DNA from: Phycisphaeraceae bacterium
GTDB lineage: Bacteria; Planctomycetota; Phycisphaerae; Phycisphaerales; Phycisphaeraceae
Length of the DNA stretch: 14,750 nt
Direction: 5' to 3'
Assembly: GCA_020851395.1 (NCBI GenBank)
Contig: JADZCW010000175.1
Coordinates: forward strand, 1-14,750
Below are positions 7,805 through 14,042 of this stretch, piece by piece (positions within the stretch are counted from its first letter, which is position 1; every line of letters starts with the position of its first letter). The translations under genes were made by a program, and so were the position numbers. The notes under the pieces are model-generated. The model worked only from the letters and a program-made list of their open reading frames with translations. It ran no database searches and was not told the DNA's origin.

Positions 7805-9067
7805 ATGGCTACTGTCGTACCTCGGGCGGTCACCGCCCCATCGGGCTTCCTGGCAGCTGGCACCACGTGCGGGATCAAGGAATCGGGCAAGCCCGACCTG
7901 GCGCTGGTGGTGTCCGAGCGTCCGTGCGCCGCGGCGGGCGTTTTCACCAAGAACAAGCTTCCCGGGGCGCCGGTGGTGGTGACGCGGGGGAACCTGCGAT
8001 CGGGCACGGCGCGTGCGATCGTCTGCAACAGCGGGTGCGCCAACGACGCCACGGGCGACGAGGGCTTGCGGAACGCTCGGCGGACGTGTGAACTGGTCGC
8101 CGAACGCCTGAGCCGGCCGCAGACGGCCCCGCCGGGCCTGTCGCCGCTGCGGGCGACGGACGTGCTGCCGGCATCCACCGGAGTGATCGGCCCGCAGCTG
8201 CCGATGGACAAGATCGAACGCGGGATCGCGACGCTGACGGGCAAGCTCGGGCGCGGCGCGGGGGCTGACGCGGACGCCGCGGCGGCGATCATGACCACGG
8301 ACCTGGCGCCCAAGACGGCGGCGATGCAGGTCAAGCTCGGCCGGCGGACGGTGACGCTCGGCGGGATGGCCAAGGGCTCGGGGATGATCGCGCCGAACAT
8401 GGCGACGATGCTGGTGTTCATCACCACCGACGCGGCGATCGCCCCGCCGGTGTTGCGCAAGGTCCTGCGCGAGGCGGCGGACGTCTCGTTCAACCGGATC
8501 AGCGTGGACCAGCACACCAGCCCGTCGGACATGCTGCTGGTGCTGGCCAACGGGGCGGCGGGCAACCCGGTGATCCGACGCGAGGGGACGGACCTGCGGA
8601 AGTTCCGCGGGACGTTGACGGACCTGTGCAAGGACCTGGCTTATCAGATCGTACGCGACGGCGAGGGGGCAACGAAGGTCATGCGCGTGGCGGTGACCCG
8701 TGCGCGTTCGCAGAAGGACGCGGACCGGGTGGCCAAGGCGATCGTCGACAGCCCGCTGGTCAAGACGGCGGTGCACGGCGGCGACCCGAACTGGGGCCGG
8801 GTGGTGACCGCCGCGGGGTACAGCGGGGCGGCGATCGTGCCGCAGAAGATGTCGCTGTACATCGGCCCGGAGAAGGAGGTCTGCGTGTTCGAGAGGGGCC
8901 GGCCGACGGCCTCCTCGGGGCGTCAGGCGCGGCAGCTGCTGAGGCTGATGGCGGGCAAGGAAGTGGTTTTCACGCTCGACCTCGGGATCGGCAAGGCCTC
9001 GACGCAGTGGCTCGGGTGCGACCTCTCCCGGCAGTACGTGGCGATCAACGCCGACTACCGGACCTAA
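7805..9067 (+). CDS. argJ: Bifunctional ornithine acetyltransferase / N-acetylglutamate synthase
   Basis: ArgJ moves the acetyl group from N-acetylornithine to glutamate, recycling it in arginine synthesis. The bifunctional form also makes N-acetylglutamate from acetyl-CoA. The 420-residue precursor is normal in length. Motifs seen are GTTCGIKESGKPDLAL near residues 19-34, GVFTKNKLPGAPV near 45-57, CNSGCAN near 74-80 and KGSGMI before APNMATML. In this family the chain cuts itself between Ala and Thr, here Thr201, giving alpha and beta chains. HGGDPNWGRV and the C-terminal NADYRT also match. The start is drawn at ATG 7805, where there is little of a ribosome site. An in-frame GTG at 7766 has GGAGGGG five bases upstream and would add 13 residues. 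No other arg genes are nearby. Confidence 0.96.
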   Translation: MATVVPRAVTAPSGFLAAGTTCGIKESGKPDLALVVSERPCAAAGVFTKNKLPGAPVVVTRGNLRSGTARAIVCNSGCANDATGDEGLRNARRTCELVAERLSRPQTAPPGLSPLRATDVLPASTGVIGPQLPMDKIERGIATLTGKLGRGAGADADAAAAIMTTDLAPKTAAMQVKLGRRTVTLGGMAKGSGMIAPNMATMLVFITTDAAIAPPVLRKVLREAADVSFNRISVDQHTSPSDMLLVLANGAAGNPVIRREGTDLRKFRGTLTDLCKDLAYQIVRDGEGATKVMRVAVTRARSQKDADRVAKAIVDSPLVKTAVHGGDPNWGRVVTAAGYSGAAIVPQKMSLYIGPEKEVCVFERGRPTASSGRQARQLLRLMAGKEVVFTLDLGIGKASTQWLGCDLSRQYVAINADYRT

Positions 9068-9094
9068 GGGCCAGCCGGGCCGGCGGAAGACAGG

Positions 9095-9100
9095 TATGAT
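9095..9100 (+). promoter_or_regulatory. Possible -10 box before the FKBP gene
   Basis: TATGAT, five of six matches to the consensus, lies in the 94-bp gap after argJ and about 60 bases before the FKBP start. No convincing -35 is visible 16-18 bp upstream. If real, it would let the FKBP and glycosidase genes be read independently of argJ. Confidence 0.25.
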
Positions 9101-9161
9101 GAACCGACGTGTCCGCGTCCGGGGTGACGACCCGACGGTGAACTTTCTGAAGGGAAACAGC

Positions 9162-9956
9162 ATGCAAGCGAAGGTGACAATGATCACGGTGATGATGGCG
9201 GGCCTTCTGACCGCCGGATCGACCCTGGCGCAGGACGCGTCAGCGGCGCCGGCCACGGAGGCAACCCCCGCGCAGGACGGCGCGACCGCCGCCACCACGG
9301 AAGCCTCCGTGACGCTCGAGCCGATCGTCCTCTCGGACGGCACGAAGCTCGAGACGCTCGACCAGATGGTCTCCTACATGGCGGGCCTGCGGGCGGGCCA
9401 GTCGATCAAGACCATGCCGATGGACATCAAGCCCGATTCGGCGCTGGCCTTGCGCGGCTTCGAGGAGTCCGTCGCGGGCCAGCCGACCGCGACCGTCGAG
9501 CAGCTCCAGTCCCTGGTCGAGCAGGTCAACAAGATCCTCTCGGCCAAGATCCAGGTGCTCCAGCAGGAGTTCATGGACTCGAACAAGGTGTTCCTGGAGG
9601 AGAACGCCAAGAAAGAGGGCGTCAAGACGACGCTCAGCGGCCTGCAATACAAGATCATCGACCCCGGCGCCGGCCCCTCGCCCAAGGACGGGGACACCGT
9701 GACGGTCAACTACACCGGCAAGCTGGTCAACGGCCGGGTGTTCGACAGCAGCATCGAGCGCGGACAACCGGCGAGCTTCCCGGTCAACGGCGTGATCCCG
9801 GGGTTCAGCGAGGCGCTCAAGATGATGAAGCCCGGCGCGAAGTGGGAGCTGGTGATCCCCCCCATCCTGGCCTACGGCGAGCAGGGCGCGGGCAATGCCA
9901 TCCCTGGCGGCGCGGTGCTGATCTTTGAGGTCGAGCTGATCAAGATCGGCGAGTAA
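9162..9956 (+). CDS. Secreted FKBP-type peptidyl-prolyl cis-trans isomerase
   Basis: This 264-residue protein resembles the FkpA/Mip group of periplasmic isomerases that help fold exported proteins. It has a signal peptide (hydrophobic stretch about 8-19, likely cut after TLA at 23), an Ala/Thr-rich spacer to about 48, and a helical N-terminal dimerisation-type region at about 60-152. The FKBP domain occupies about 155-263. Active-site positions seen are VNYTGKL (Tyr184), RVFDSS (Phe194, Asp195), VIPGF (211-215), LAYGEQGAG (Tyr238) and IFEVELI at the end. The Trp usually on the pocket floor is Phe215. The ATG at 9162 has AGGGA six bases upstream; an earlier in-frame ATG at 9096 would spoil the signal peptide. 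The glycosidase gene starts 29 bp downstream on the same strand. Confidence 0.94.
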   Translation: MQAKVTMITVMMAGLLTAGSTLAQDASAAPATEATPAQDGATAATTEASVTLEPIVLSDGTKLETLDQMVSYMAGLRAGQSIKTMPMDIKPDSALALRGFEESVAGQPTATVEQLQSLVEQVNKILSAKIQVLQQEFMDSNKVFLEENAKKEGVKTTLSGLQYKIIDPGAGPSPKDGDTVTVNYTGKLVNGRVFDSSIERGQPASFPVNGVIPGFSEALKMMKPGAKWELVIPPILAYGEQGAGNAIPGGAVLIFEVELIKIGE

Positions 9957-9958
9957 TC

Positions 9959-9972
9959 CGCGGTCGTCCGCG
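9959..9972 (+). other. Hairpin against the glycosidase ribosome binding site
   Basis: CGCGG and CCGCG form a 5-bp GC stem with a TCGT loop, between the FKBP stop codon and the glycosidase start. The right arm touches the GAGGAGG ribosome binding site at 9972-9978, seven bases before the ATG. There is no T-tract, so it is not a typical terminator; it could tune coupling between the two genes or be chance in GC-rich DNA. Confidence 0.35.
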
Positions 9973-9985
9973 AGGAGGCTGCCGG

Positions 9986-11380
9986 ATGGGTGCGTGCAAG
10001 GTCTGGCGGCCGGGACGAGCGGACGATCCGACGTTCGGTGGCAAGCGTGCGAACACGGTACACACCAGGCCCACGCTCAAGGAACGCGGCCCTTGTTTCG
10101 CGATGGTTGTCTGCCTGATCGTCGCGGGAATGATCGTCGCGGCCCGGGGGCAGGAGCCGGGGGCGGCGCTGCCGCGGGTGATCGTCCGCGACGAAGGGTT
10201 CGCGTTGGATGACGGATGGCAACGGTGGGTGCCCCGAGGAGTCAACTACATCCGGCTGGGAGGCGATCGGAACTGGCACGCGACGTTCGCACCGGAGCTT
10301 TACGACGGGGCGCGGGCGGCGGTGATGCTCGGCGAGCTTCGACGGGACGGCCTGAACGTGGTCCGCGTGTTCGTGGATCCTTACCCGGGTCAGGGGATCG
10401 TGCCGCGGGCCGACAACCGCGAATTCTCCGCGCACTACATGGGCAACCTGCTGGACTTCCTCGATCAGGCCCGACGGGCGGGCGTGCACGTGATCATGGC
10501 CCTGTGCGACCTGCCCCCGAGCTACCGCCCGGAGGGTGGGCCTACGGAGTCGGTCATCGGGTCGCGCAACCGGGTCTACCTGACCGTCCAGGGCATCGCT
10601 TCCAAGGCGCAGTTCGTCGGGGACGTGGTGTCAGCGATCGCGGCACGACGACCGGACCTGCTCTCGACGGTGTTGGCCTACGAGCTGGACAACGAGACGC
10701 ACCTGATGGCCAACCAACCGCCCTTCTCGTTGCGGGAGGGGACATTCACGGGGGCCAACGGACAGGTCTATGACCTGGCCGACGCCGGCCAGCAGCAGCA
10801 TCTGGCGGATGATCACCTGGTGCTGTGGGCCGACGCTTGCGTGGATGCGATCAAGAAGGTTGACCCGCGGGCGCTCGTCAGCGTCAACGTCTTTTCCTAT
10901 CACGCGGTGCACCGGGTCGGGCCGGGAACGCACTTCACGGATCGGACGCGCGACGGTCGGGTGCCGGCGCGGCCGCTGGCGCTCACACGGTCGAAGCTGG
11001 ACTACCTGGACATTCACCTCTACCCGCACGACCAGGGCTTCCTTGCCCGGGAGCTCAAGAGCGTCGAGTGGGACGCGCTGTCGCAGGCGGCTCGCGCGGC
11101 AGGCAAGCCGATCATCTGTGGAGAATTCGGGGCGTTCCGCGGGGCATATGCGACCGAGGCGCGTGCCGCCAGGGCGATGAAGATGCACCTGCAACGCCTG
11201 CGCAAGGCGGGTTTGGCTGGGTGGCTGTTCTGGACCTACGACTCGGACGAGCAGGCGGGGATCTGGAACACCAAGTCGGGCGAGGGGTCGATCTACAAGG
11301 TGCTGGTGGACCAGGCGCGGCGATGGGCCCCGCCGCCCGCCGCGACGCAACCCACGACCCAGCCGGTCGAACGTCCGTGA
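9986..11380 (+). CDS. Secreted clan GH-A (GH5-like) glycoside hydrolase
   Basis: This 464-residue protein looks like a TIM-barrel cellulase/mannanase-type glycosidase. WVPRGVNYIRLGG at residues 81-93 matches the first strand. LNVVRVFVDPY follows at 123-133. The Asn-Glu pair in YELDNETHL (Asn236, Glu237) fits the acid/base, DIHLYPHD (His344) an active-site strand, and ICGEFGAF (Glu380) the nucleophile. LFWTYDSDEQAGIWN at 414-428 fits the last strand. The substrate is unknown, though a plant or algal beta-glucan or mannan is plausible. The ATG at 9986 has an excellent GAGGAGG seven bases upstream, but it leaves a 39-residue basic leader before the hydrophobic segment at 40-53. A second start, ATG 10103, would give a tight signal peptide but has no ribosome site. 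The tail is PPPAATQPTTQPVERP. It converges on the tsaE fusion gene with a 26-bp gap. Confidence 0.82.
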   Translation: MGACKVWRPGRADDPTFGGKRANTVHTRPTLKERGPCFAMVVCLIVAGMIVAARGQEPGAALPRVIVRDEGFALDDGWQRWVPRGVNYIRLGGDRNWHATFAPELYDGARAAVMLGELRRDGLNVVRVFVDPYPGQGIVPRADNREFSAHYMGNLLDFLDQARRAGVHVIMALCDLPPSYRPEGGPTESVIGSRNRVYLTVQGIASKAQFVGDVVSAIAARRPDLLSTVLAYELDNETHLMANQPPFSLREGTFTGANGQVYDLADAGQQQHLADDHLVLWADACVDAIKKVDPRALVSVNVFSYHAVHRVGPGTHFTDRTRDGRVPARPLALTRSKLDYLDIHLYPHDQGFLARELKSVEWDALSQAARAAGKPIICGEFGAFRGAYATEARAARAMKMHLQRLRKAGLAGWLFWTYDSDEQAGIWNTKSGEGSIYKVLVDQARRWAPPPAATQPTTQPVERP

Positions 11381-11388
11381 TGTGATCC

Positions 11389-11401
11389 CATCGCGTGGGC
11401 A
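11389..11401. other. Small inverted repeat between convergent genes
   Basis: In the 26-bp gap between the glycosidase and tsaE stop codons, CCCA and TGGG flank TCGCG. The stem is only 4 bp and lacks a T-tract. It is the only candidate for a two-way terminator here and is weak. Confidence 0.15.
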
Positions 11402-11406
11402 CGCCC

Positions 11407-12162
11407 CTACCGCGACGAATCATCGTCCTCCAGATCCGCCGCCTCGACGGGGCGGGAGATCTTGTAGTGGCCGGTCAGCCAGCGGTTGAGGTCAGCCATC
11501 CTGCAGCGCGGTGAGCAGAAGGGGAAGTGGGCGTTGCGGTCGATCGGGGCGGCGGGTTGGCCGCAGATCGGGCAGGCGTGCGAAGGCTCGTGGGGCTCGG
11601 AGGCTGACGCTTGCAGATCGGAGAGCACCTTCGGCAGGCGAGATCGCCAGTCGCCCACGGCCCACAGCCGCACGTCCCGGGCGTCGTCTTCCTGCGTGTG
11701 GGAGAACTCCAGGGCGAGGTAGTCTTTACCGAGCAGTTCTCCCAGGCGGTCGGCCCACTCGACGACCACGACGGCTTGACGGCGTAATTCGCCGCCGGGC
11801 TCGAGCGTGGAGGGGTCCCAGCCGGTGGACTCGAGGTCCTCAAGAGTGCGAAGACGATAGGCGTCGATGTGGACCAGGACGCGGGGCGATCCGCCGCCCG
11901 CCGTGGCAGGCAATGGCGCAAGGTCATACTCCTGGACCATGACAAATGTCGGGCTGGAGACAGCGCCGGGGTTCGCCCCCAGACCCGCCGCCAGACCTCG
12001 AACCCACTGGGTCTTGCCCGCGCCGAGCTGGCCCTCAAGAGCGATCAGGTCGCCGGCCCGGACATGGCGGGCGATCACGCGGGCCAGGACCTGCGTGGCG
12101 TCGACGCTGGTCGTGCGGCCCTGCCAGTCGGGCGAGGGATCCGTCGGGGGGCGCGTGGTCAT
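11407..12162 (-). CDS. tsaE: TsaE t6A ATPase fused to a C-terminal YacG zinc ribbon
   Basis: TsaE is the ATPase that drives the TsaB-TsaD complex making threonylcarbamoyl-adenosine at position 37 of ANN-decoding tRNAs. Residues 15-165 are a full TsaE domain: P-loop GQLGAGKT at 44-51, SSPTFVMVQEY at 69-79, VHIDAYRL at 97-104 and VVVEWADR at 132-139. After a linker (about 170-195), residues 197-240 form a second domain that is not part of TsaE. Cys197, Cys200, Cys216 and Cys220 have the C-x2-C-x15-C-x3-C spacing of YacG, followed by the YacG-like MADLNRWLTGHYKI block. YacG is a small zinc protein known in E. coli as a DNA gyrase inhibitor. The tail is acidic (EDDDSS). At 251 residues it is about 100 longer than usual TsaE. 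Its ATG overlaps the thiL stop as ATGA, so it is probably translationally coupled to thiL. Confidence 0.93.
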   Translation of the reverse strand: MTTRPPTDPSPDWQGRTTSVDATQVLARVIARHVRAGDLIALEGQLGAGKTQWVRGLAAGLGANPGAVSSPTFVMVQEYDLAPLPATAGGGSPRVLVHIDAYRLRTLEDLESTGWDPSTLEPGGELRRQAVVVVEWADRLGELLGKDYLALEFSHTQEDDARDVRLWAVGDWRSRLPKVLSDLQASASEPHEPSHACPICGQPAAPIDRNAHFPFCSPRCRMADLNRWLTGHYKISRPVEAADLEDDDSSR

Positions 12163-13118
12163 GGAGAGCGATGCTCCCAGCCCAGGTCGCCGACGTCCAG
12201 GGGCTTGCCGTCGGGGCCAAGGACGACGACGGCCGCCTCGCCCGGCGACGCGGGACGCATCCGGCCGACGCGGGTGATCGGGACGCCGAGCATCTCGTCG
12301 GGCAGTGCGGCGTGCGGGTCCGTGGTGAAACAGAGCTCGTAGTCCTCTCCGTCGCCCAGGGCATGCTTCCAGGCGGGCAGGCCGTCGATCCTGCCGGCCT
12401 GTTCGGCGGCGGGGCCGGCGGGCAGGCGGTCAACCGCGATCTCGGCGGTCAGACGTGCCATGCGGGCGAGGTGGCCGGCGTCCACGCCTAATCCGTCGCT
12501 CAGGTCGATCATGGCGTGCAGGCCTGGGCCCAGGCGCTCGGCCAGGGCGCGGGCGAGGTCGATGCGAGGCTCGAAGTCCAGATGGTGCGTGCGCCCCCGG
12601 GTGGGCCCCCCTACCGTATGCAGGCTGCCGCCCAGTCGGCCGGTGACATAGACATGATCGCCGGGCTTGGAGCCGCCGCGGAGGATCGGGCCCAGGCCCG
12701 CCGGGTGGGCGAGGATCGTCACGGTCAGGATCAGCGGGCCGTGCCAGATCGAGATGTCGCCGCCGACGAGGGGGCAGCGGTACGCCTGGGCGGTGGCGCG
12801 CATGGCGTCGAAGAGTTCGTCAGCCTGCTCGGTGGACCAGGTGTCAGGCAGCGAGCCGGCGGCCACGGCGCCCAGGGGCAGAGCGGCCATGGCGGCGACG
12901 TCGGAGAGGTTGCGCGTGATGGCCTTGCGGCCGACTTGGGCGAGGGTGGCGCGGTCGAGGCTGAAGTGGACGTCCTGGGCGAGCTGGTCGACGGTGACCA
13001 GGACGTTGCGGCCGTCCAGGAGCAGGCCGCCCATGTCGTCGCCGGGGGGGATGGAGACAAGCTCCCCGAGCGTGGGGTTCTGGCGGTAGATGTGCTCAAG
13101 AAGGTCGCGCTCGCGCAT
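12159..13118 (-). CDS. thiL: Thiamine-monophosphate kinase
   Basis: ThiL phosphorylates thiamine monophosphate to thiamine diphosphate, the active cofactor, using ATP in the cytoplasm. The 319-residue protein has the family motifs in order: PPGDDMG at 24-30, TVDQLAQDVHF at 42-52, RKAITRNLSDVAAMAALPLGA from 64, VGGDIS at 118-123, MIDLSDGL at 203-210 and GDGEDYELCF at 255-264. The aspartates of GDD, TVDQ, GGD and SDGL fit the metal and substrate site of the PurM-like fold. Length is normal. The ATG at 13118 lacks a clear ribosome site but has TACAAT six bases upstream, so the mRNA may be leaderless. tsaE follows with a 4-base overlap; thiL-tsaE adjacency is seen in other bacteria. No TPP riboswitch fits in the 68-bp gap upstream. 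Confidence 0.96.
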   Translation of the reverse strand: MRERDLLEHIYRQNPTLGELVSIPPGDDMGGLLLDGRNVLVTVDQLAQDVHFSLDRATLAQVGRKAITRNLSDVAAMAALPLGAVAAGSLPDTWSTEQADELFDAMRATAQAYRCPLVGGDISIWHGPLILTVTILAHPAGLGPILRGGSKPGDHVYVTGRLGGSLHTVGGPTRGRTHHLDFEPRIDLARALAERLGPGLHAMIDLSDGLGVDAGHLARMARLTAEIAVDRLPAGPAAEQAGRIDGLPAWKHALGDGEDYELCFTTDPHAALPDEMLGVPITRVGRMRPASPGEAAVVVLGPDGKPLDVGDLGWEHRSP

Positions 13119-13124
13119 ACGAAG

Positions 13125-13130
13125 ATTGTA
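13125..13130 (-). promoter_or_regulatory. Possible -10 box for thiL
   Basis: On the minus strand this reads TACAAT, five of six matches to TATAAT, ending six bases before the thiL ATG. A start of transcription at or next to the ATG would give a leaderless message, which fits the missing ribosome site. The -35 (CTGTCC or GCTGTC) is poor, so confidence is low. Confidence 0.3.
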
Positions 13131-13186
13131 TCCGGCGCGGGGGACGGGACAGCGACGAAGGGCCCAGCGGTGAGACTGGTCCGCGG

Positions 13187-13756
13187 TCAGCGGCGGGAAG
13201 ACGCCGGCACGCGTCGTCCGACGAAAAGGGCAGCGAAGGACAGGCTAAAGAGGATGATCGTTGCCGGCTCGGGAACGGGTGGCTCGACCGGCGGGAGGCT
13301 CAGCGACCGACCACCGGACTCTGAGAGACGAGCCGGCCCGCGGATATCGCCATGCCGAGGAAAAGCGCCGGGCAGCACCACGGGGTTGTCCGGGGCGGGA
13401 CGGTGCGGGTCAAGGTAGAGCAATTGCGGCACCGGCACCCAGGCCAGGACGTCGTAGATGGCCCGCCGGGCGCGAGTGCCCAGGTCGCCGATGTAGGAGA
13501 TCTGGCCGTAGTCGATCAGGATGCTGTTGCCCAGCCCCTGCTCGCTGAATCGCCAGGGGGTCTGGCTGCGCATCCCCGCGTCGAGCGGGTGATTGAGCTG
13601 AGCCCACGGGAGCGGCGTGTCCTGCACACGGTCGGAGAAGGGACCGGGGGCCCCCCCGGCGGCAAGACGATAGTCGATCAGGCTTGCAGGGGCGTCGAGC
13701 CCGACGACGAATGCCCCGATCACCCCTGCCACCAGCATCGCATGGAAGCGTCGCAT
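13187..13756 (-). CDS. PEP-CTERM sorting domain-containing protein, otherwise unrecognised
   Basis: This is a 189-residue exported protein. The N-terminus is a signal peptide (MRRF, hydrophobic stretch about 6-24). The C-terminus, residues 161-189, is a PEP-CTERM sorting signal: VPEPAT, a hydrophobic helix of about 14 residues, then GRR and a basic tail. In bacteria with exosortase such proteins are cut near the Pro-Glu-Pro and sent to the surface or extracellular matrix. The body is about 135 residues, rich in Pro and Gly, with ILIDYGQISYIGDLG and YDVLAWVPVPQLLYLD as distinctive stretches; I recognise no domain. The ATG at 13756 has GGGAGGT five bases upstream, a strong site, although the frame is open to 13915. 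No exosortase is in the window. It sits alone between thiL and the phosphoesterase. Confidence 0.85.
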   Translation of the reverse strand: MRRFHAMLVAGVIGAFVVGLDAPASLIDYRLAAGGAPGPFSDRVQDTPLPWAQLNHPLDAGMRSQTPWRFSEQGLGNSILIDYGQISYIGDLGTRARRAIYDVLAWVPVPQLLYLDPHRPAPDNPVVLPGAFPRHGDIRGPARLSESGGRSLSLPPVEPPVPEPATIILFSLSFAALFVGRRVPASSRR

Positions 13757-13839
13757 GACGCACCTCCCGCGCTGGACGGCCCACGATCGCGATCCCCTGG
13801 CGTCGAATCCTGGTTGTCCTGAACGTAGACCATCACGGC

Positions 13840-13867
13840 GACGGGGGCCTGTTGGCCCCTCCGCGTC
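13840..13867 (-). other. Strong hairpin in the PEP-CTERM gene leader
   Basis: GGGGCC (13844-13849) and GGCCCC (13854-13859) form a perfect 6-bp GC stem with a 4-base loop. GACG (13840-13843) and CGTC (13864-13867) can extend it past a small one-sided bulge. It sits about 85-110 bases before the PEP-CTERM start codon, probably inside its leader. No T-tract follows on either strand, so an intrinsic terminator is unlikely. Confidence 0.4.
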
Positions 13868-13903
13868 GGCTGCCGTTCGACTGATTAGACCCGTTGGCGT
13901 TGC

Positions 13904-14042
13904 ACCACGGTTCACCTGAAATATATCGCCAAAACAGCCTCGAACCAGGTAATTTCACAATAGGTAATCAAAAGACACCGTTTCGGGCCTTTGGCGGATC
14001 AGGCCATGGGCGCTCGGGGCTGCGGCGCGGGTGAACCGTGGT
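13904..14042. repeat. AT-rich island bounded by a perfect 13-bp inverted repeat
   Basis: ACCACGGTTCACC at 13904-13916 is repeated as its exact reverse complement at 14030-14042, 113 bp apart. The right copy overlaps the last base of the phosphoesterase stop codon. The left part of the interval (about 13917-13985) is near 40% GC against roughly two-thirds for the window, and holds two AGGTAAT direct repeats at 13947-13953 and 13962-13968. It encodes nothing. With 13757-13903 it makes up the 285-bp gap between the two genes. It could be an operator/promoter region, a long-range RNA stem, or the relic of a small non-autonomous element. I see no clear target-site duplication. Confidence 0.55.
13920..13925 (-). 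promoter_or_regulatory. Possible -10 box for the PEP-CTERM gene
   Basis: On the minus strand this reads TATATT, within the AT-rich island. Transcription would begin inside the left inverted-repeat copy and give a leader of about 155 bases containing the hairpin at 13840-13867. The -35 position (CTGGTT or CCTGGT) is poor. This is the most promoter-like spot in the gap, but the call rests on composition. Confidence 0.28.

Noticed and set aside
7790..9343. Minus-strand frame (517 codons) opposite argJ and the FKBP start
   Set aside because: It is Arg/Pro/His-rich, without motifs, and lies against two well-supported genes.
9240..9767. Minus-strand frame opposite the FKBP gene, rich in Leu/Asp/Val repeats
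   Set aside because: It is the antisense of the Gln/Lys/Glu-rich FKBP helical region, with no ribosome site or family match.
13119..13186. TPP riboswitch before thiL
   Set aside because: The gap is 68 bp, too short for the aptamer, and I do not see the conserved CTGAGA core.
13986..14005. GGCCT/AGGCC inverted repeat as a terminator after the phosphoesterase gene
   Set aside because: The stem is 5 bp with a 10-base loop and has no T-tract on the minus strand.
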